A stretch of DNA of 64,000 nucleotides, from NCBI RefSeq assembly GCF_024609245.1, contig NZ_JANJYH010000001.1, forward strand, positions 124,001 through 188,000, given 5' to 3'. Positions within the stretch are counted from its first letter, which is position 1; each line of letters opens with the position of its first letter. The position numbers were made by a program, and so were the translations under genes. The DNA comes from Haloarchaeobius sp. FL176. Its GTDB lineage: Archaea > Halobacteriota > Halobacteria > Halobacteriales > Natrialbaceae. The notes under the pieces were generated by a model. The model made no database searches and had not been told where the DNA came from. It saw only the letters and a program-made list of their open reading frames with translations. This document shows, piece after piece, positions 17,270 to 25,298 of this stretch.

Positions 17270-18973
17270 ATGTCCGCCTCGCTCGTTCCCATGTCAGGGC
17301 TCCTCATCATCGCCGCCGTGGCCACGATAGTCGCCTGGCTCGCATACCGTCAGCGCCCGAAGCCAGGAGCGACGTGGCTCGCCGTGATGCTCGTCGCGGT
17401 CTCGTGGTGGGCAGCCCTCTACGCACTCGAACTACCGATACAGCGGATGGCGGTCCGTCGTCCGTTCATGAAGCTCCAGTGGCTCGCGAGCCTCACCATC
17501 CCCGTCCTGTGGTTGCTCTTCGCTCTCGAGTACACCGGCCGTGACCGCTACGTTACCCGCCGGTCCGTGGCGGCACTGCTCGTCGTCCCGGCGGTCGTGT
17601 TCGGCTTCGTCGCGACCTTCGAGCGTCACTCGCTCGTCTACCAGAACCCGCAGATCGTCGAGCAGGGCGGTACGTACGTCGTCGACCACGTGTTCGGGCC
17701 GCTGTTCTACCTCGGTATCGGCTACGCCTACCTCGTCATCCTCGTCGGGTCGCTGCTGTTCGTCTCGCTCATCTTCGACCGCAGTCCGACGCACCGACGG
17801 CAGTCGTATGCCCTGCTCGCCGCCGTTCTCGCACCCTGGGCCGGCAACCTGGTACACGTCCTCCACATCCCGATGTTCGCGCTCGACCCGACACCCATCG
17901 CGTTCATGGTGACCGGCGTCGCCAGCTACGTCGCACTCGACGAACTCGAGCTGTTCGAGGCTGTCCCCGTCCCCGACCACATCGCCCGGGACGTGGTCGT
18001 CGAGGGGATGACGGACCCCGTCGTCGTCATCGACGAGCGTAACCGCGTCGTCGACGCGAACTCGGCCGCGTCGACGATCCTCGGCTACGACGCGGCCGCC
18101 GCGCTCGGTCGCGACGCCGCGCGGGCGATCCCCGGCTACCCAATGGCACTCGACAACGACAACGAGACAGTCGAGGTCGAGACCGCACGAGGGAGACGGT
18201 ACTTCGACGTGACGGTCTCCGCCGTCACGAACAGCAACGACAGCCGCATCGGCCGGGTGGTGACGATGCGCGACGTGACCGAACGCACCCACGACGAACA
18301 GCGCCTCGACGTGCTGAACCGCGTGCTCAGACACAACCTCAGGAACGAGATGAACATCGTCGCTGCCTGCGCCGAGGAGCTCTCGGACCGGGTCGAGGAC
18401 GACGACCGCGAACTCGCCGAGACCATCCAGGAGCGTGCCAACGACGTCGCCTCCCTCGGTGACACCGCGCGGCGAATCGAGACGCTGCTGGAGAGCGCGG
18501 ATGAGAGCGCTCTGGAGCCACTCGAGACGATGCTCTCGCGCGTTCTCGAGCGGGGACGGAACCAGTACCCGACAGCGACGTTCGAGTGTGCATGGACGAC
18601 CGAGCAGGAGGTGGTATACTGTCCACGGACCCTCCAGCCTGTCGTCTGGAGTCTCGTCGAGAACGCCGCAGCGAACGGGGACGCGACGGTGACGCTCTTC
18701 GTCACGCTGGGGACCGACGGCTTCGTGTCCGTGACCGTCGCGGACGACGGCCCGGCCATCCCGCAGCGCCAGCGCGAGGTGCTCAAGTCCGGGACGGAGA
18801 CGCCGCTCGACCACACCAGCGGCCTGGGGCTCTGGCTGGCCGTCTGGGGCGTGCGGTCCATCGGCGGCACCATCGACTTCGAGAGCGAGGCGGAGACCGG
18901 CAACGCCATCACCCTCCACGTGCCCTGCGAAGTCGACGAGCCGGCGACCGCCGAGAGCCGGGTTGCCAACTAG
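17270..18973 (+). CDS. Membrane histidine kinase: 7TM sensor, PAS, HATPase
   Basis: A 567-aa sensor kinase. The N-terminal 220 residues hold about seven membrane helices of the histidine-kinase 7TM type, including LASLTIPVLWLLFALEYTGR. A PAS domain follows (about 240-350: PVVVIDERNRVVDANSAAS through VTMRDVTERTHDEQ). The H-box is VLRHNLRNEMNIV, the common haloarchaeal form, then an HATPase with N-box VENAAANGD, DDGPAIP and SGLGLWLAVWG. ATG 17270 and ATG 17291 are both possible starts; the open frame upstream runs inside the UbiA gene. No response regulator is adjacent, as usual for orphan haloarchaeal kinases. Ligand unknown. Confidence 0.9.
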   Translation: MSASLVPMSGLLIIAAVATIVAWLAYRQRPKPGATWLAVMLVAVSWWAALYALELPIQRMAVRRPFMKLQWLASLTIPVLWLLFALEYTGRDRYVTRRSVAALLVVPAVVFGFVATFERHSLVYQNPQIVEQGGTYVVDHVFGPLFYLGIGYAYLVILVGSLLFVSLIFDRSPTHRRQSYALLAAVLAPWAGNLVHVLHIPMFALDPTPIAFMVTGVASYVALDELELFEAVPVPDHIARDVVVEGMTDPVVVIDERNRVVDANSAASTILGYDAAAALGRDAARAIPGYPMALDNDNETVEVETARGRRYFDVTVSAVTNSNDSRIGRVVTMRDVTERTHDEQRLDVLNRVLRHNLRNEMNIVAACAEELSDRVEDDDRELAETIQERANDVASLGDTARRIETLLESADESALEPLETMLSRVLERGRNQYPTATFECAWTTEQEVVYCPRTLQPVVWSLVENAAANGDATVTLFVTLGTDGFVSVTVADDGPAIPQRQREVLKSGTETPLDHTSGLGLWLAVWGVRSIGGTIDFESEAETGNAITLHVPCEVDEPATAESRVAN

Positions 18974-18991
18974 ACGCATACGGGTTCTAAA

Positions 18992-18999
18992 CTTTTAAA
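18992..18999 (+). promoter_or_regulatory. TATA element of the superoxide dismutase gene
   Basis: CTTTTAAA at 18992-18999 is a good archaeal TATA element. It predicts initiation at about 19022, giving a leader of only some 14 nt before the ATG at 19036. Confidence 0.5.
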
Positions 19000-19035
19000 G
19001 GGTAATCGACCGTATGGTAAGACTGGGTGATACAA

Positions 19036-19647
19036 ATGGCCGAGAAATCACACGCTGAACTACCGCCGCTTCCGTACGACTACGACGCACTCGAACCATC
19101 GATATCCGAACAGGTTCTCACCTGGCATCACGACACACACCACCAGGGGTACGTCAACGGTCTGAACGCCGCCGAGGAGACCCTCGCCGAGAACCGCGAG
19201 GCCGGGGACTACTCCTCGACCGCGAGCGCACTCGGGAACGTGACCCACAACGGCTGTGGGCACTACCTGCACACCCTGTTCTGGGAGAACATGTCCCCGA
19301 ACGGCGGTGGCGAGCCCGAGGGCGAACTCCGCGACCGCATCGAGGAGGACTTCGGCTCCTACGAGGGCTGGAAGGGCGAGTTCGAGGCGGCTGCCTCGGC
19401 CGCCGGTGGCTGGGCGCTGCTCGTCTACGACCCGGTCGCCAAGCAGCTTCGTAACGTCAAGGTCGACAAGCACGACCAGGGCGCACTCTGGGGCGCACAC
19501 CCCATCCTCGCCTGTGACGTCTGGGAGCACTCCTACTACTACGACTACGGCCCGGACCGCGGCAGCTTCATCGACAACTTCTTCGACGTCGTGAACTGGG
19601 ACAAGGTCGCAGCGGAGTACTCGAAGGTCGTCGGTCGCGTCGAGTAA
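19036..19647 (+). CDS. sod: Superoxide dismutase (Fe/Mn family)
   Basis: A 203-aa cytoplasmic enzyme converting superoxide to oxygen and hydrogen peroxide. The family signature is complete: N-terminal LPPLPYDYDALEP, metal-ligand His in TWHHDTHHQGYVNGLN, second His in HNGCGHYLHTLFWENM, and the Asp/His ligands in CDVWEHSYYYDYG. Haloarchaeal members are Mn enzymes; metal choice here is by family, not visible directly. I chose ATG 19036 over GTG 19027. A clear TATA box lies upstream and a T6 tract downstream, so it is monocistronic. Confidence 0.97.
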   Translation: MAEKSHAELPPLPYDYDALEPSISEQVLTWHHDTHHQGYVNGLNAAEETLAENREAGDYSSTASALGNVTHNGCGHYLHTLFWENMSPNGGGEPEGELRDRIEEDFGSYEGWKGEFEAAASAAGGWALLVYDPVAKQLRNVKVDKHDQGALWGAHPILACDVWEHSYYYDYGPDRGSFIDNFFDVVNWDKVAAEYSKVVGRVE

Positions 19648-19670
19648 GCGACGAGCCGTACACCACCGAA

Positions 19671-19676
19671 TTTTTT
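19671..19676 (+). terminator. T-tract downstream of superoxide dismutase
   Basis: A run of six T at 19671-19676, 24 nt past the sod stop, is rare in this GC-rich DNA. Archaeal RNA polymerase terminates at T-runs without needing a hairpin, so this is a likely terminator. Confidence 0.55.
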
Positions 19677-20026
19677 CGCGCCGCCGCGGCAGTCAGTTCA
19701 CGACAACGCCAGCAAGATAGAACAGATCCCCGAGCGAGCGGCTGCGGCCGTCTGACTGTGGCCGGATCCGGATGTCAACGTGCCGACGGCCGACCACAGA
19801 GCCGAGTGGCATCAAGAGGGCCAGCCCCGTCGACGCGAGAAGGGTCGCCTGGTACATGGTGGTGACAGGGAGCCCCACGAACATTACTGGGTTCGGTGGG
19901 TACGTCCAGTTAGATTCCCCGGCCCGGGTGCGCATTACGGCACAAAGCACGGTGAGACGACGGTGTACGCGCCTTGCTATCGATGTCTATGTAGGCCACC
20001 GTAGCCGGCTGTCCCTCTCAGAACAG
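19677..20026. other. Gene-poor region, no supported gene
   Basis: This 350-nt stretch has overlapping short frames on both strands. The least implausible is on the minus strand, 19950 down to 19693, with one hydrophobic patch (MYQATLLASTGLALLMPLGS), but its codon use is unlike neighbouring genes and I recognise no family. Base composition is less GC-biased than the surrounding genes. It may be relic DNA. Confidence 0.4.
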
Positions 20027-20040
20027 AATATATATTAAAT
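20027..20040. promoter_or_regulatory. Strong AT-rich TATA-like element in a gene-poor gap
   Basis: A 14-nt all-AT stretch (AATATATATTAAAT) stands out in this GC-rich window. On the plus strand it would start RNA at about 20062-20066, directly before the hairpin-rich region. On the minus strand it could drive the weak frame ending at 19693. There is no convincing coding gene on either side within the usual leaderless distance. Confidence 0.5.
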
Positions 20041-20059
20041 TCGATAGCTTTAGGCGTCG

Positions 20060-20310
20060 CGGTGTCGTGCCTCCACTTGCTGCCAGCCGCCGCAGTCCTA
20101 CCGTGCCACTGCCCTCGCCGTCGCGGACGGCGACCGACTGCAGAGCGCAGCACCACCACCACCACTTGCGAGTCGACACACTCGCAGCCTGCACCCGGCC
20201 CACCGACCGGCGTACCGCAGACCACCACCTGTCATCCTGCCGGTCGGACGGGCCGTCCCTTGCTCGAACGGGACCGCGGCTCTGAGCCCCGATCCCGTTC
20301 GACGATACTC
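20060..20310 (+). ncRNA. Candidate structured non-coding RNA
   Basis: No plausible protein is encoded here, yet several strong hairpins follow the TATA-like element at the expected distance. CGCCGTC-GCG-GACGGCG (20116-20132) is a 7-bp stem. GCGAGT-N6-ACTCGC (20168-20185) is a 6-bp stem. TCGAACGGGA (20264-20273) pairs perfectly with TCCCGTTCGA (20293-20302), a 10-bp stem that encloses GGCT/AGCC. An (ACC)n run lies at about 20149-20164. I found no SRP RNA or RNase P RNA core motifs, so it is not an obvious known RNA. The ends are estimates; a decayed mobile element is the main alternative. Confidence 0.35.
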
Positions 20311-20369
20311 ACGACCAGCGGCCGCCGTGGACCACACGCTTTAGGTCGGGCACGGACCTACGGGGCCGC

Positions 20370-20636
20370 ATGCCCACCGCGAAGTCAGAATTCGACGATC
20401 TCCACCCGTGTGATTTCTACGAGCCGGACGAGCTGCTCGAGGCCGACCAGATGTACACCGTCTACGAGATCGCTCGCCTCCTGCAGGGGATCGAGCCCGA
20501 CGCCGAACTCGACCCGGAGACGGAGGATGTCCTGCTCGACTGGGCGATCCCGTGGATCATCGGCAACGCCGACGACCTCGTCGTCGCCACTCCCCGGTCC
20601 GACGACGAACCCGGCTACTACGGCGTCGCCACATGA
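20370..20636 (+). CDS. Small acidic haloarchaeal protein (DUF5827-like)
   Basis: An 88-aa very acidic protein conserved in Halobacteria; from memory it resembles the family annotated DUF5827, which I could not check. It has the core LLEADQMYTVYEIARLLQGI and ends with WIIGNADDLVVATP. It has no membrane helix or recognised active site. A TTTAGG element about 30 nt upstream (20340-20345) fits a leaderless start at ATG 20370. Its stop overlaps the start of the following P-loop gene (ATGA), so the two are translationally coupled and probably work together. Confidence 0.75.
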   Translation: MPTAKSEFDDLHPCDFYEPDELLEADQMYTVYEIARLLQGIEPDAELDPETEDVLLDWAIPWIIGNADDLVVATPRSDDEPGYYGVAT

Positions 20637-21436
20637 GGCTCCTCGTCGCCGGCGACGCCCGTGTGGACGCCGGAAAGACGACCTTCTCGACCGGCCTCTG
20701 CGAGTACCTCGACGCCACCGGGTTCAAACCCCGGGCCGGCAACGACCACTGGTTCGACCACGACGACTACCTCACCGCCGTCACCGACGGTCGACTGTAC
20801 GGCAAGGACGCGAAACGGCTCGCGGCGGCGAGTCCGGGCGACCGCCCTCCCGAGGACCTGAACCCGCTCCACCGGCTGTGGCGGCCCGCACCGGGCAGTG
20901 ACACCGGCATCATCGGCGCGAGCCACCGCCAGTTCGTGCTCGACCGCGTGGGCGACCGGTTCGTCGTCAACGAGCGCGCCGACGTACCGGACGACGCCCG
21001 CGAGCACCTCCCGCTCGACGACGCCATCCACGTCGGGACGCTCGACGAGTTGAACGCGGTGATGGAGCAGCTCCACGCGCCGGCGCTCGCGGAGATACGC
21101 GAGACGGTCGAGGCGGCCAACCGGGCGGTCGTCGAGTCCTACGCGGACATCGCGCTCCCGCTCCAGGATGTCGCCTTCGACGCGGTCGCCGTCGTCGAGC
21201 CGGAGCGCGCCAGGGTGTATGGCGGCGGTCGCTACGGTCGGGCCTGCGAGGCCGTCAGCGGCAGTCCGCGCGAGGGGCGGCTGGAGGAACGTGTCGAAGA
21301 CGTGCTGTCGTTCTGTGACCCGCTCGCGACCTGTCGGCTCCCCGCGCTCTCGAGCGACGAGCGGTCCCACCCGGCGACGGTCGCCGACGCGTACGAGGTC
21401 GCCTACGAGGCGCTCGTGACGGCCGCGCTCTCCTGA
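20633..21436 (+). CDS. P-loop ATPase-like haloarchaeal protein, function unknown
   Basis: A 267-aa protein starting MRLLVAGDARVDAGKTTF, a Walker A-type P-loop (GDARVDAGKTT, residues about 7-17) with the deviant-looking spacing seen in SIMIBI-class NTPases. A Walker B candidate is VAFDAVAVVEPER (about 180-192). The middle carries FDHDDYLTAVTDGRLYGKDAKRL and a helical segment. I do not recognise a characterised family. Coupled by ATGA overlap to the upstream small acidic protein. It is followed by a convergent metallo-hydrolase with only a 1-nt gap. Confidence 0.65.
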   Translation: MRLLVAGDARVDAGKTTFSTGLCEYLDATGFKPRAGNDHWFDHDDYLTAVTDGRLYGKDAKRLAAASPGDRPPEDLNPLHRLWRPAPGSDTGIIGASHRQFVLDRVGDRFVVNERADVPDDAREHLPLDDAIHVGTLDELNAVMEQLHAPALAEIRETVEAANRAVVESYADIALPLQDVAFDAVAVVEPERARVYGGGRYGRACEAVSGSPREGRLEERVEDVLSFCDPLATCRLPALSSDERSHPATVADAYEVAYEALVTAALS

Positions 21437-21437
21437 G

Positions 21438-22019
21438 TCAGGGCCCCGAAGACCGGGCCATCCGCGCCGCCAGTTCGATCTGACTGTACGGGCGGTCGGT
21501 CATCGACGGGCCGTGCCCGACGTGCATCTCGTCGAGGTCGTCGTCGACGACGTCGAGGACCCGGTCGATGCTCTCGACGAGCAACCCGTGGTCGCCCTCC
21601 TCGAGGTCGGTACGGCCGAAGCTCCCGTTCTGGAACACGAGGTCGCCCGCGAACAGCACGCCGGCGGCCGCGCTGTAGAAGCAGCAGTGGTCGTTCTTGT
21701 GCCCCGGCGTGTGCAGGGCGACGTACTCGTGGTCGCCGAGCTGGACCGTCTCCTCGTCCGCGATCCGTTCGTCGACCCCCGGTTCGTCCGTGTCGAACCC
21801 CCAGGCCCGCACGTCGAACTCCGCTTTCACGTCGGCGAGGTTACCGACGTGGTCCTCGTGCGTGTGGGTCATCACGACCGCGTCGATGCCACCGTGCTCG
21901 GCGACGCGGTCCGTGATGTCGAAGTTCGCACCCGTATCCACGAGCACGCGACGGTCGCCCTCGACCAGGAAGGCGTTGCTGGTGAACGCACGGACGCCAG
22001 CGGCGAGATTCTGTATCAT
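21438..22019 (-). CDS. Metallo-beta-lactamase-fold hydrolase
   Basis: A 193-aa MBL-fold protein. The metal motif THTHEDH (about residues 51-57) is intact, with the second His in LHTPGHKNDHCC, the bridging Asp in LFAGDLVFQ and a final His in EMHVGHGPS. This is the zinc- or iron-dependent hydrolase core of glyoxalase II-like enzymes; the substrate is unknown. I chose ATG 22019, which gives the usual short N-terminus (MIQNLAAGVRAFTSNAFLVEG). The longer frame to 22364 overlaps the cupin gene and looks non-coding. The cupin gene lies upstream on the same strand. Confidence 0.9.
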   Translation of the reverse strand: MIQNLAAGVRAFTSNAFLVEGDRRVLVDTGANFDITDRVAEHGGIDAVVMTHTHEDHVGNLADVKAEFDVRAWGFDTDEPGVDERIADEETVQLGDHEYVALHTPGHKNDHCCFYSAAAGVLFAGDLVFQNGSFGRTDLEEGDHGLLVESIDRVLDVVDDDLDEMHVGHGPSMTDRPYSQIELAARMARSSGP

Positions 22020-22090
22020 GGGCGTCCCTACCCGGGCGACGGGTTTCACGGTTGCGGAGCCGGCGGACGGGGCTGACTGTTCCCCGCTGG

Positions 22091-22429
22091 TTACGGAGCG
22101 GTCCCGACGAGCACGAGCTGCGCGCGCTCGTCGCCGTCGTTGTGGATCTGGCGCGTCTGGTCGGCCGACAGTCGGATTGCCTCGTGTTCGCCGACGTGGA
22201 CCGTCTCGTCGCCGAGGTCGATGGCGACCTCGCCCGCGACGACCACGTACACCTCCTCCTGGCCGTCGCCCTCGTGGTCGTGTTCCTTGCCCTTCGCGCC
22301 GGGTTCGAGTTCGAGGATTGTCACGCCCACCGCCTCGGTATCGAGGGCGTCCCTGAGGAACCACATTCCGCCGTACTCCTCCGGGACGACCGAGTCCACG
22401 TCGTCGGTGCTGGCTTTCGTGTAGGACAT
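22091..22429 (-). CDS. Cupin-domain protein
   Basis: A 112-aa single-domain cupin, a small beta-barrel that often binds a metal. The first cupin motif is KEHDHEGDGQEEVYVVVAGE with two His and a Glu as probable metal ligands, and the second is in AIRLSADQTRQIHNDGDE with one His. Function is not visible; small haloarchaeal cupins of this kind are orphans. It lies 71 nt upstream of the MBL-fold gene on the same strand and may share its transcript. It is divergent from the HAD hydrolase gene. Confidence 0.88.
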   Translation of the reverse strand: MSYTKASTDDVDSVVPEEYGGMWFLRDALDTEAVGVTILELEPGAKGKEHDHEGDGQEEVYVVVAGEVAIDLGDETVHVGEHEAIRLSADQTRQIHNDGDERAQLVLVGTAP

Positions 22430-22546
22430 ACGTATCAGAGGATGGCCGCGACGGGCAAGAAGCTATGTTTCACGGTGGAACAGGACGGCGGTACCACCGG
22501 CTCCGAACCGACACGCTCAACGGGCGTTCGACCCAAGCGACGGTCG

Positions 22547-23071
22547 ATGAGGAGCGAGTACGCTGGCGTCGTCTACGACCTCGACGGGACGCTGGTCGAT
22601 CTGGTTGTCGACTGGGACGCGGTCGCGGCGGACGTCCAGACGGTGTACACCGATGCGGGCGTCACGCCGGCCGACCGGGACCTCTGGACGATGCTCGGCG
22701 AGGCACGCGAGCACGGGCTCTACGAGGCGGTGGAAGCAGCCATCGCGGCCCACGAGTGTGACGGCGCCCGCGAGTCGCATCTGCTCCCCTGCGCCGACGA
22801 GCTCGTCCGCGAGGTCCGCCCCACCGCCGTCTGCTCGCTCAACTGCGAGGCCGCCTGTCGAGTCGCGCTCGACACCCACGACCTCACCCCGCACGTCGGC
22901 CCGGTCGTCGGCCGCGACACGGTCTCGACCTGGAAACCCGCCCCGGAGCCGCTGCTCCACGCGGTCGACGGACTCGGCCTGTCGCCCGAGGACGTGCTGT
23001 TCGTCGGCGACTCGGAACGCGACGCGGTGACGGCCGAGCGCGCCGGCACCGGCTTCCAGTGGGTCGACTGA
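22547..23071 (+). CDS. HAD-superfamily hydrolase
   Basis: A 174-aa HAD phosphatase-like enzyme. Motif I is VVYDLDGTLVD with nucleophile and acid Asp at about residues 10 and 12, motif II Ser is in AVCSLNCE, motif III Lys is in STWKPAPEP and motif IV is FVGDSERDAVTAERAG. All catalytic motifs are present. It resembles phosphoglycolate-phosphatase-type HADs with a small helical cap, but the substrate is unknown. ATG 22547 was chosen since it places motif I at the N-terminus. Convergent with the next gene. Confidence 0.9.
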   Translation: MRSEYAGVVYDLDGTLVDLVVDWDAVAADVQTVYTDAGVTPADRDLWTMLGEAREHGLYEAVEAAIAAHECDGARESHLLPCADELVREVRPTAVCSLNCEAACRVALDTHDLTPHVGPVVGRDTVSTWKPAPEPLLHAVDGLGLSPEDVLFVGDSERDAVTAERAGTGFQWVD

Positions 23072-23079
23072 CCCGCCGG

Positions 23080-23403
23080 TCAGCGCTTGCGTGACGCGTA
23101 GAGATAGACGCCGATAGCGGTGCCGAACCAGACCACGGCACCGACCCGGACGGCGAACTCGGCGCGCGCGTTCCACGTCGGCAGCGAAACCGGTACCGAG
23201 AGCAGTGTCACCAGCGGTGCACCCACGAGGATGGTGACGACGAACGTCGTCCGCATCACCCACGCGTAGTCGACGCCCTCGTCGTCGCTCTCTCTCACGG
23301 CTGCGTCGACGACCTCCTCGGGGTTGCTGACGGGTTCCGGCTCCTCTTCGCTGGCGGTGCTGGCGGGTTCCGGGTCGTCCGCCTCGGCGTCTGCATCGCT
23401 CAC
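23080..23403 (-). CDS. Small two-helix membrane protein with acidic N-terminus
   Basis: A 107-aa protein: about 50 acidic, probably disordered residues (SDADAEADDPEPASTASE), then two membrane helices (MRTTFVVTILVGAPLVTLLS and AVRVGAVVWFGTAIGVYLYA) and a basic tail (SRKR). Conserved in type among haloarchaea, function unknown. I chose GTG 23403; the frame is open to 23550 but the extra residues are untypical. It is divergent from panB, with an inverted repeat between them. Confidence 0.7.
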   Translation of the reverse strand: MSDADAEADDPEPASTASEEEPEPVSNPEEVVDAAVRESDDEGVDYAWVMRTTFVVTILVGAPLVTLLSVPVSLPTWNARAEFAVRVGAVVWFGTAIGVYLYASRKR

Positions 23404-23481
23404 AGTCGGTGCTGACCCCGCCAGTGGGTAAGGTCTGCCGATTTTGCGGTCGGGAGGTGGTGGACGCCATCCCGACCGCCG

Positions 23482-23500
23482 GTTTACTACGAGTGTAAAC
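23482..23500. promoter_or_regulatory. Inverted repeat in the panB divergent intergenic region
   Basis: GTTTAC-N7-GTAAAC is a perfect 6-bp inverted repeat, 103-121 nt upstream of panB and 79-97 nt upstream of the divergent membrane-protein gene. The arrangement fits a dimeric HTH regulator. No regulator gene is adjacent, so the binder is unknown. Confidence 0.4.
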
Positions 23501-23602
23501 TCCGGGCTCGACCCCATCTTCGAGCGGGAGAGAGCCTGGTATGTGACCACCAGCCGTCACGGAACCGGCAGGCGTTTGAGCGATGTCGAGCTAGTTCGGG
23601 AC

Positions 23603-24415
23603 ATGCGAACCACGGTGCGTGACGTGCGAGAGAAGGCGGGTGACGACCCGATCACGATGCTCACCGCGTACGACGCGGTGACGGCGAGAATCGTCGACGA
23701 GCAGGGCGTGGACGTCATCCTGGTGGGCGACAGTATCGGGAACACGAAGCTCGGCCACGAGTCGACGCTCCCCGTGACGGTCGACGAGATGGCGAGCGCC
23801 ACGGCCGCCGTCTCGCGGGCGACCGAGGACGCGCTGGTCGTCGCCGACATGCCGTTCCTGAGCTACGGCCACGACGAGACGGAGAGCATCGAGAACGCCG
23901 GCCGGATGTTGAAGGAGGCCGGTGCGCACGCGGTGAAACTCGAGTGCGGGCCCCACACGGTGGAGCTGACGGAGCAGATGAGCCAGCTCGGCATCCCGGT
24001 GATGGCACACCTCGGGCTGACCCCCCAGCGCGTGAACCAGCTGGGTTACGCGCGACAGGGCACCACGGCGGAGGCCGCGGCGGAGATGCTCGACCTCGCG
24101 GTCGCTCACGAGGAGGCGGGCGCGTTCTCGCTCGTGCTGGAGCACGTACCGGCCAACGTCGCCCGCGAGGTGACGGAGACGGTGTCGATGCCGACCATCG
24201 GCATCGGCGCGGGCCCGGACTGCGACGGGCAAGTGCTCGTCGTGGACGACGCCGTCGGCCTCTCGACGTGGACGCCGTCGTTCGTCGAGGAGTTCGGTGA
24301 CGTGCGGAGCGAGATGGCCGACGCCGTCGACTCCTACCGCGAGGCCGTGGAGTCGGGCGAGTTCCCGGCGGAAGAGCACAGCCACGTCGAGGACGACCTC
24401 GACGGCATCTACTGA
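23603..24415 (+). CDS. panB: 3-methyl-2-oxobutanoate hydroxymethyltransferase (KPHMT)
   Basis: First enzyme of pantothenate synthesis: moves a hydroxymethyl group from methylene-tetrahydropterin to 2-oxoisovalerate, giving ketopantoate. The 270-aa product carries the family signatures ITMLTAYDAVTA, ILVGDSIGNTKLGH, VVADMPFLSYG, the catalytic Glu region in LVLEHVPANVA, and TIGIGAGPDCDGQVLVVDD. A TIM-barrel Mg enzyme, cytoplasmic. Start ATG 23603 follows an open frame that continues upstream without family resemblance. Convergent with an alpha/beta hydrolase 2 nt away. Coenzyme A precursor supply is the expected role. Confidence 0.95.
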   Translation: MRTTVRDVREKAGDDPITMLTAYDAVTARIVDEQGVDVILVGDSIGNTKLGHESTLPVTVDEMASATAAVSRATEDALVVADMPFLSYGHDETESIENAGRMLKEAGAHAVKLECGPHTVELTEQMSQLGIPVMAHLGLTPQRVNQLGYARQGTTAEAAAEMLDLAVAHEEAGAFSLVLEHVPANVAREVTETVSMPTIGIGAGPDCDGQVLVVDDAVGLSTWTPSFVEEFGDVRSEMADAVDSYREAVESGEFPAEEHSHVEDDLDGIY

Positions 24416-24417
24416 GT

Positions 24418-25191
24418 CTACTCCTGTACGCGTGCCACGAACCGGTCGAGCGCGCTGTTGAACGCCTCGGGCTGTTCGAGCATCGTGAGGTGGGCAGCGC
24501 CCTCGACGACTGCGACGCGGCCGTTCATGGCCTCCGCGAGGTAGTCGTGGTAGTGCGGCGGCGTCAGCTGGTCGTGCTCGCCGACGATACAGAGCGTCGG
24601 CACGTCGAGACCGTCGAGTTCGCCACGGACGTCGAACTCGTGGCAGGTCCGGAAGTCACGCTCCGTGACCGCCCGGCCACAGGCTCGCATGCTCTCGGTC
24701 GACAGTTCGACGAGCCGCGGGTCGGGGTCGTGGAACAGCCGGTCGTCCGCGTGGAGGAACTCGATGGCGCGCTCGAAGTCGTTCGCGAGCCAGTTTCGAA
24801 GGTCCTCCAGTACCCCCAGCTTCGCGCCCGTGCCGGCGAGGACGACACCGTCGAACTCGGCGTCGCGCTCGAGCAGGACGTGCAGGGCGACGGCACCGCC
24901 GAGCGAGTTGCCGACCAGGACGCTCGCCCCCACCTCCTCGGCGACGGCGAGCACGTCGTCGGCGTAAGCCGACAGCGACTCGAAGCCCGCGCTGGCGTCG
25001 GTGTCGCTCGCGCCGCCGTGGCCGCTGAGGTCGAGCGCGACCACGGGGAACTCGTCGGCGAGCCGAGCCTGTGACTTCCAGAGCCGTCGGCTTCCGCCGC
25101 TTCCGTGCACGAACAGTACCGTCTCCCCCGACCCGCCACGGTCGAAGCTCTCGTACGTCGTCGTCCGACCGTGGTGTGTGACCTGCTGCAT
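24418..25191 (-). CDS. Alpha/beta-fold hydrolase
   Basis: A 257-aa serine hydrolase-like protein. The oxyanion region HGSGGS, nucleophile elbow GNSLGG (Ser about residue 95), acid Asp in GEHDQLTPP and catalytic His in GAAHLTMLEQP form an intact triad. It is closest in feel to the esterase / ring-cleavage hydrolase group; the substrate cannot be told. I chose ATG 25191 over 25251. The cdc48 operon promoter lies divergently about 110 nt away. Confidence 0.88.
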   Translation of the reverse strand: MQQVTHHGRTTTYESFDRGGSGETVLFVHGSGGSRRLWKSQARLADEFPVVALDLSGHGGASDTDASAGFESLSAYADDVLAVAEEVGASVLVGNSLGGAVALHVLLERDAEFDGVVLAGTGAKLGVLEDLRNWLANDFERAIEFLHADDRLFHDPDPRLVELSTESMRACGRAVTERDFRTCHEFDVRGELDGLDVPTLCIVGEHDQLTPPHYHDYLAEAMNGRVAVVEGAAHLTMLEQPEAFNSALDRFVARVQE

Positions 25192-25298
25192 ACGAACAGG
25201 TTGCCGGGCCGAGGGCATAAAGCCTAAGTCTGTCGTGAACCGCAGATACACCGTCCGTAGTAGAACCCGCTACCGTCTGGTGGTTCCGCCGGCGAATC

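Noticed and set aside
19693-19950. Minus-strand 85-codon frame with a hydrophobic patch
   Set aside because: No family resemblance, atypical codon use, and an uncertain start. Kept only as a remark in the intergenic entry.
20149-20164. CACCACCACCACCAC run suggestive of a His-tag or vector contamination
   Set aside because: Flanking sequence is haloarchaeal in composition and no vector features are present; a simple trinucleotide run.
20706-20719. GGGTTCAAACCCC resembling a tRNA T-loop
   Set aside because: Lies inside the P-loop protein coding frame; no acceptor stem, D arm or anticodon arm can be drawn around it.
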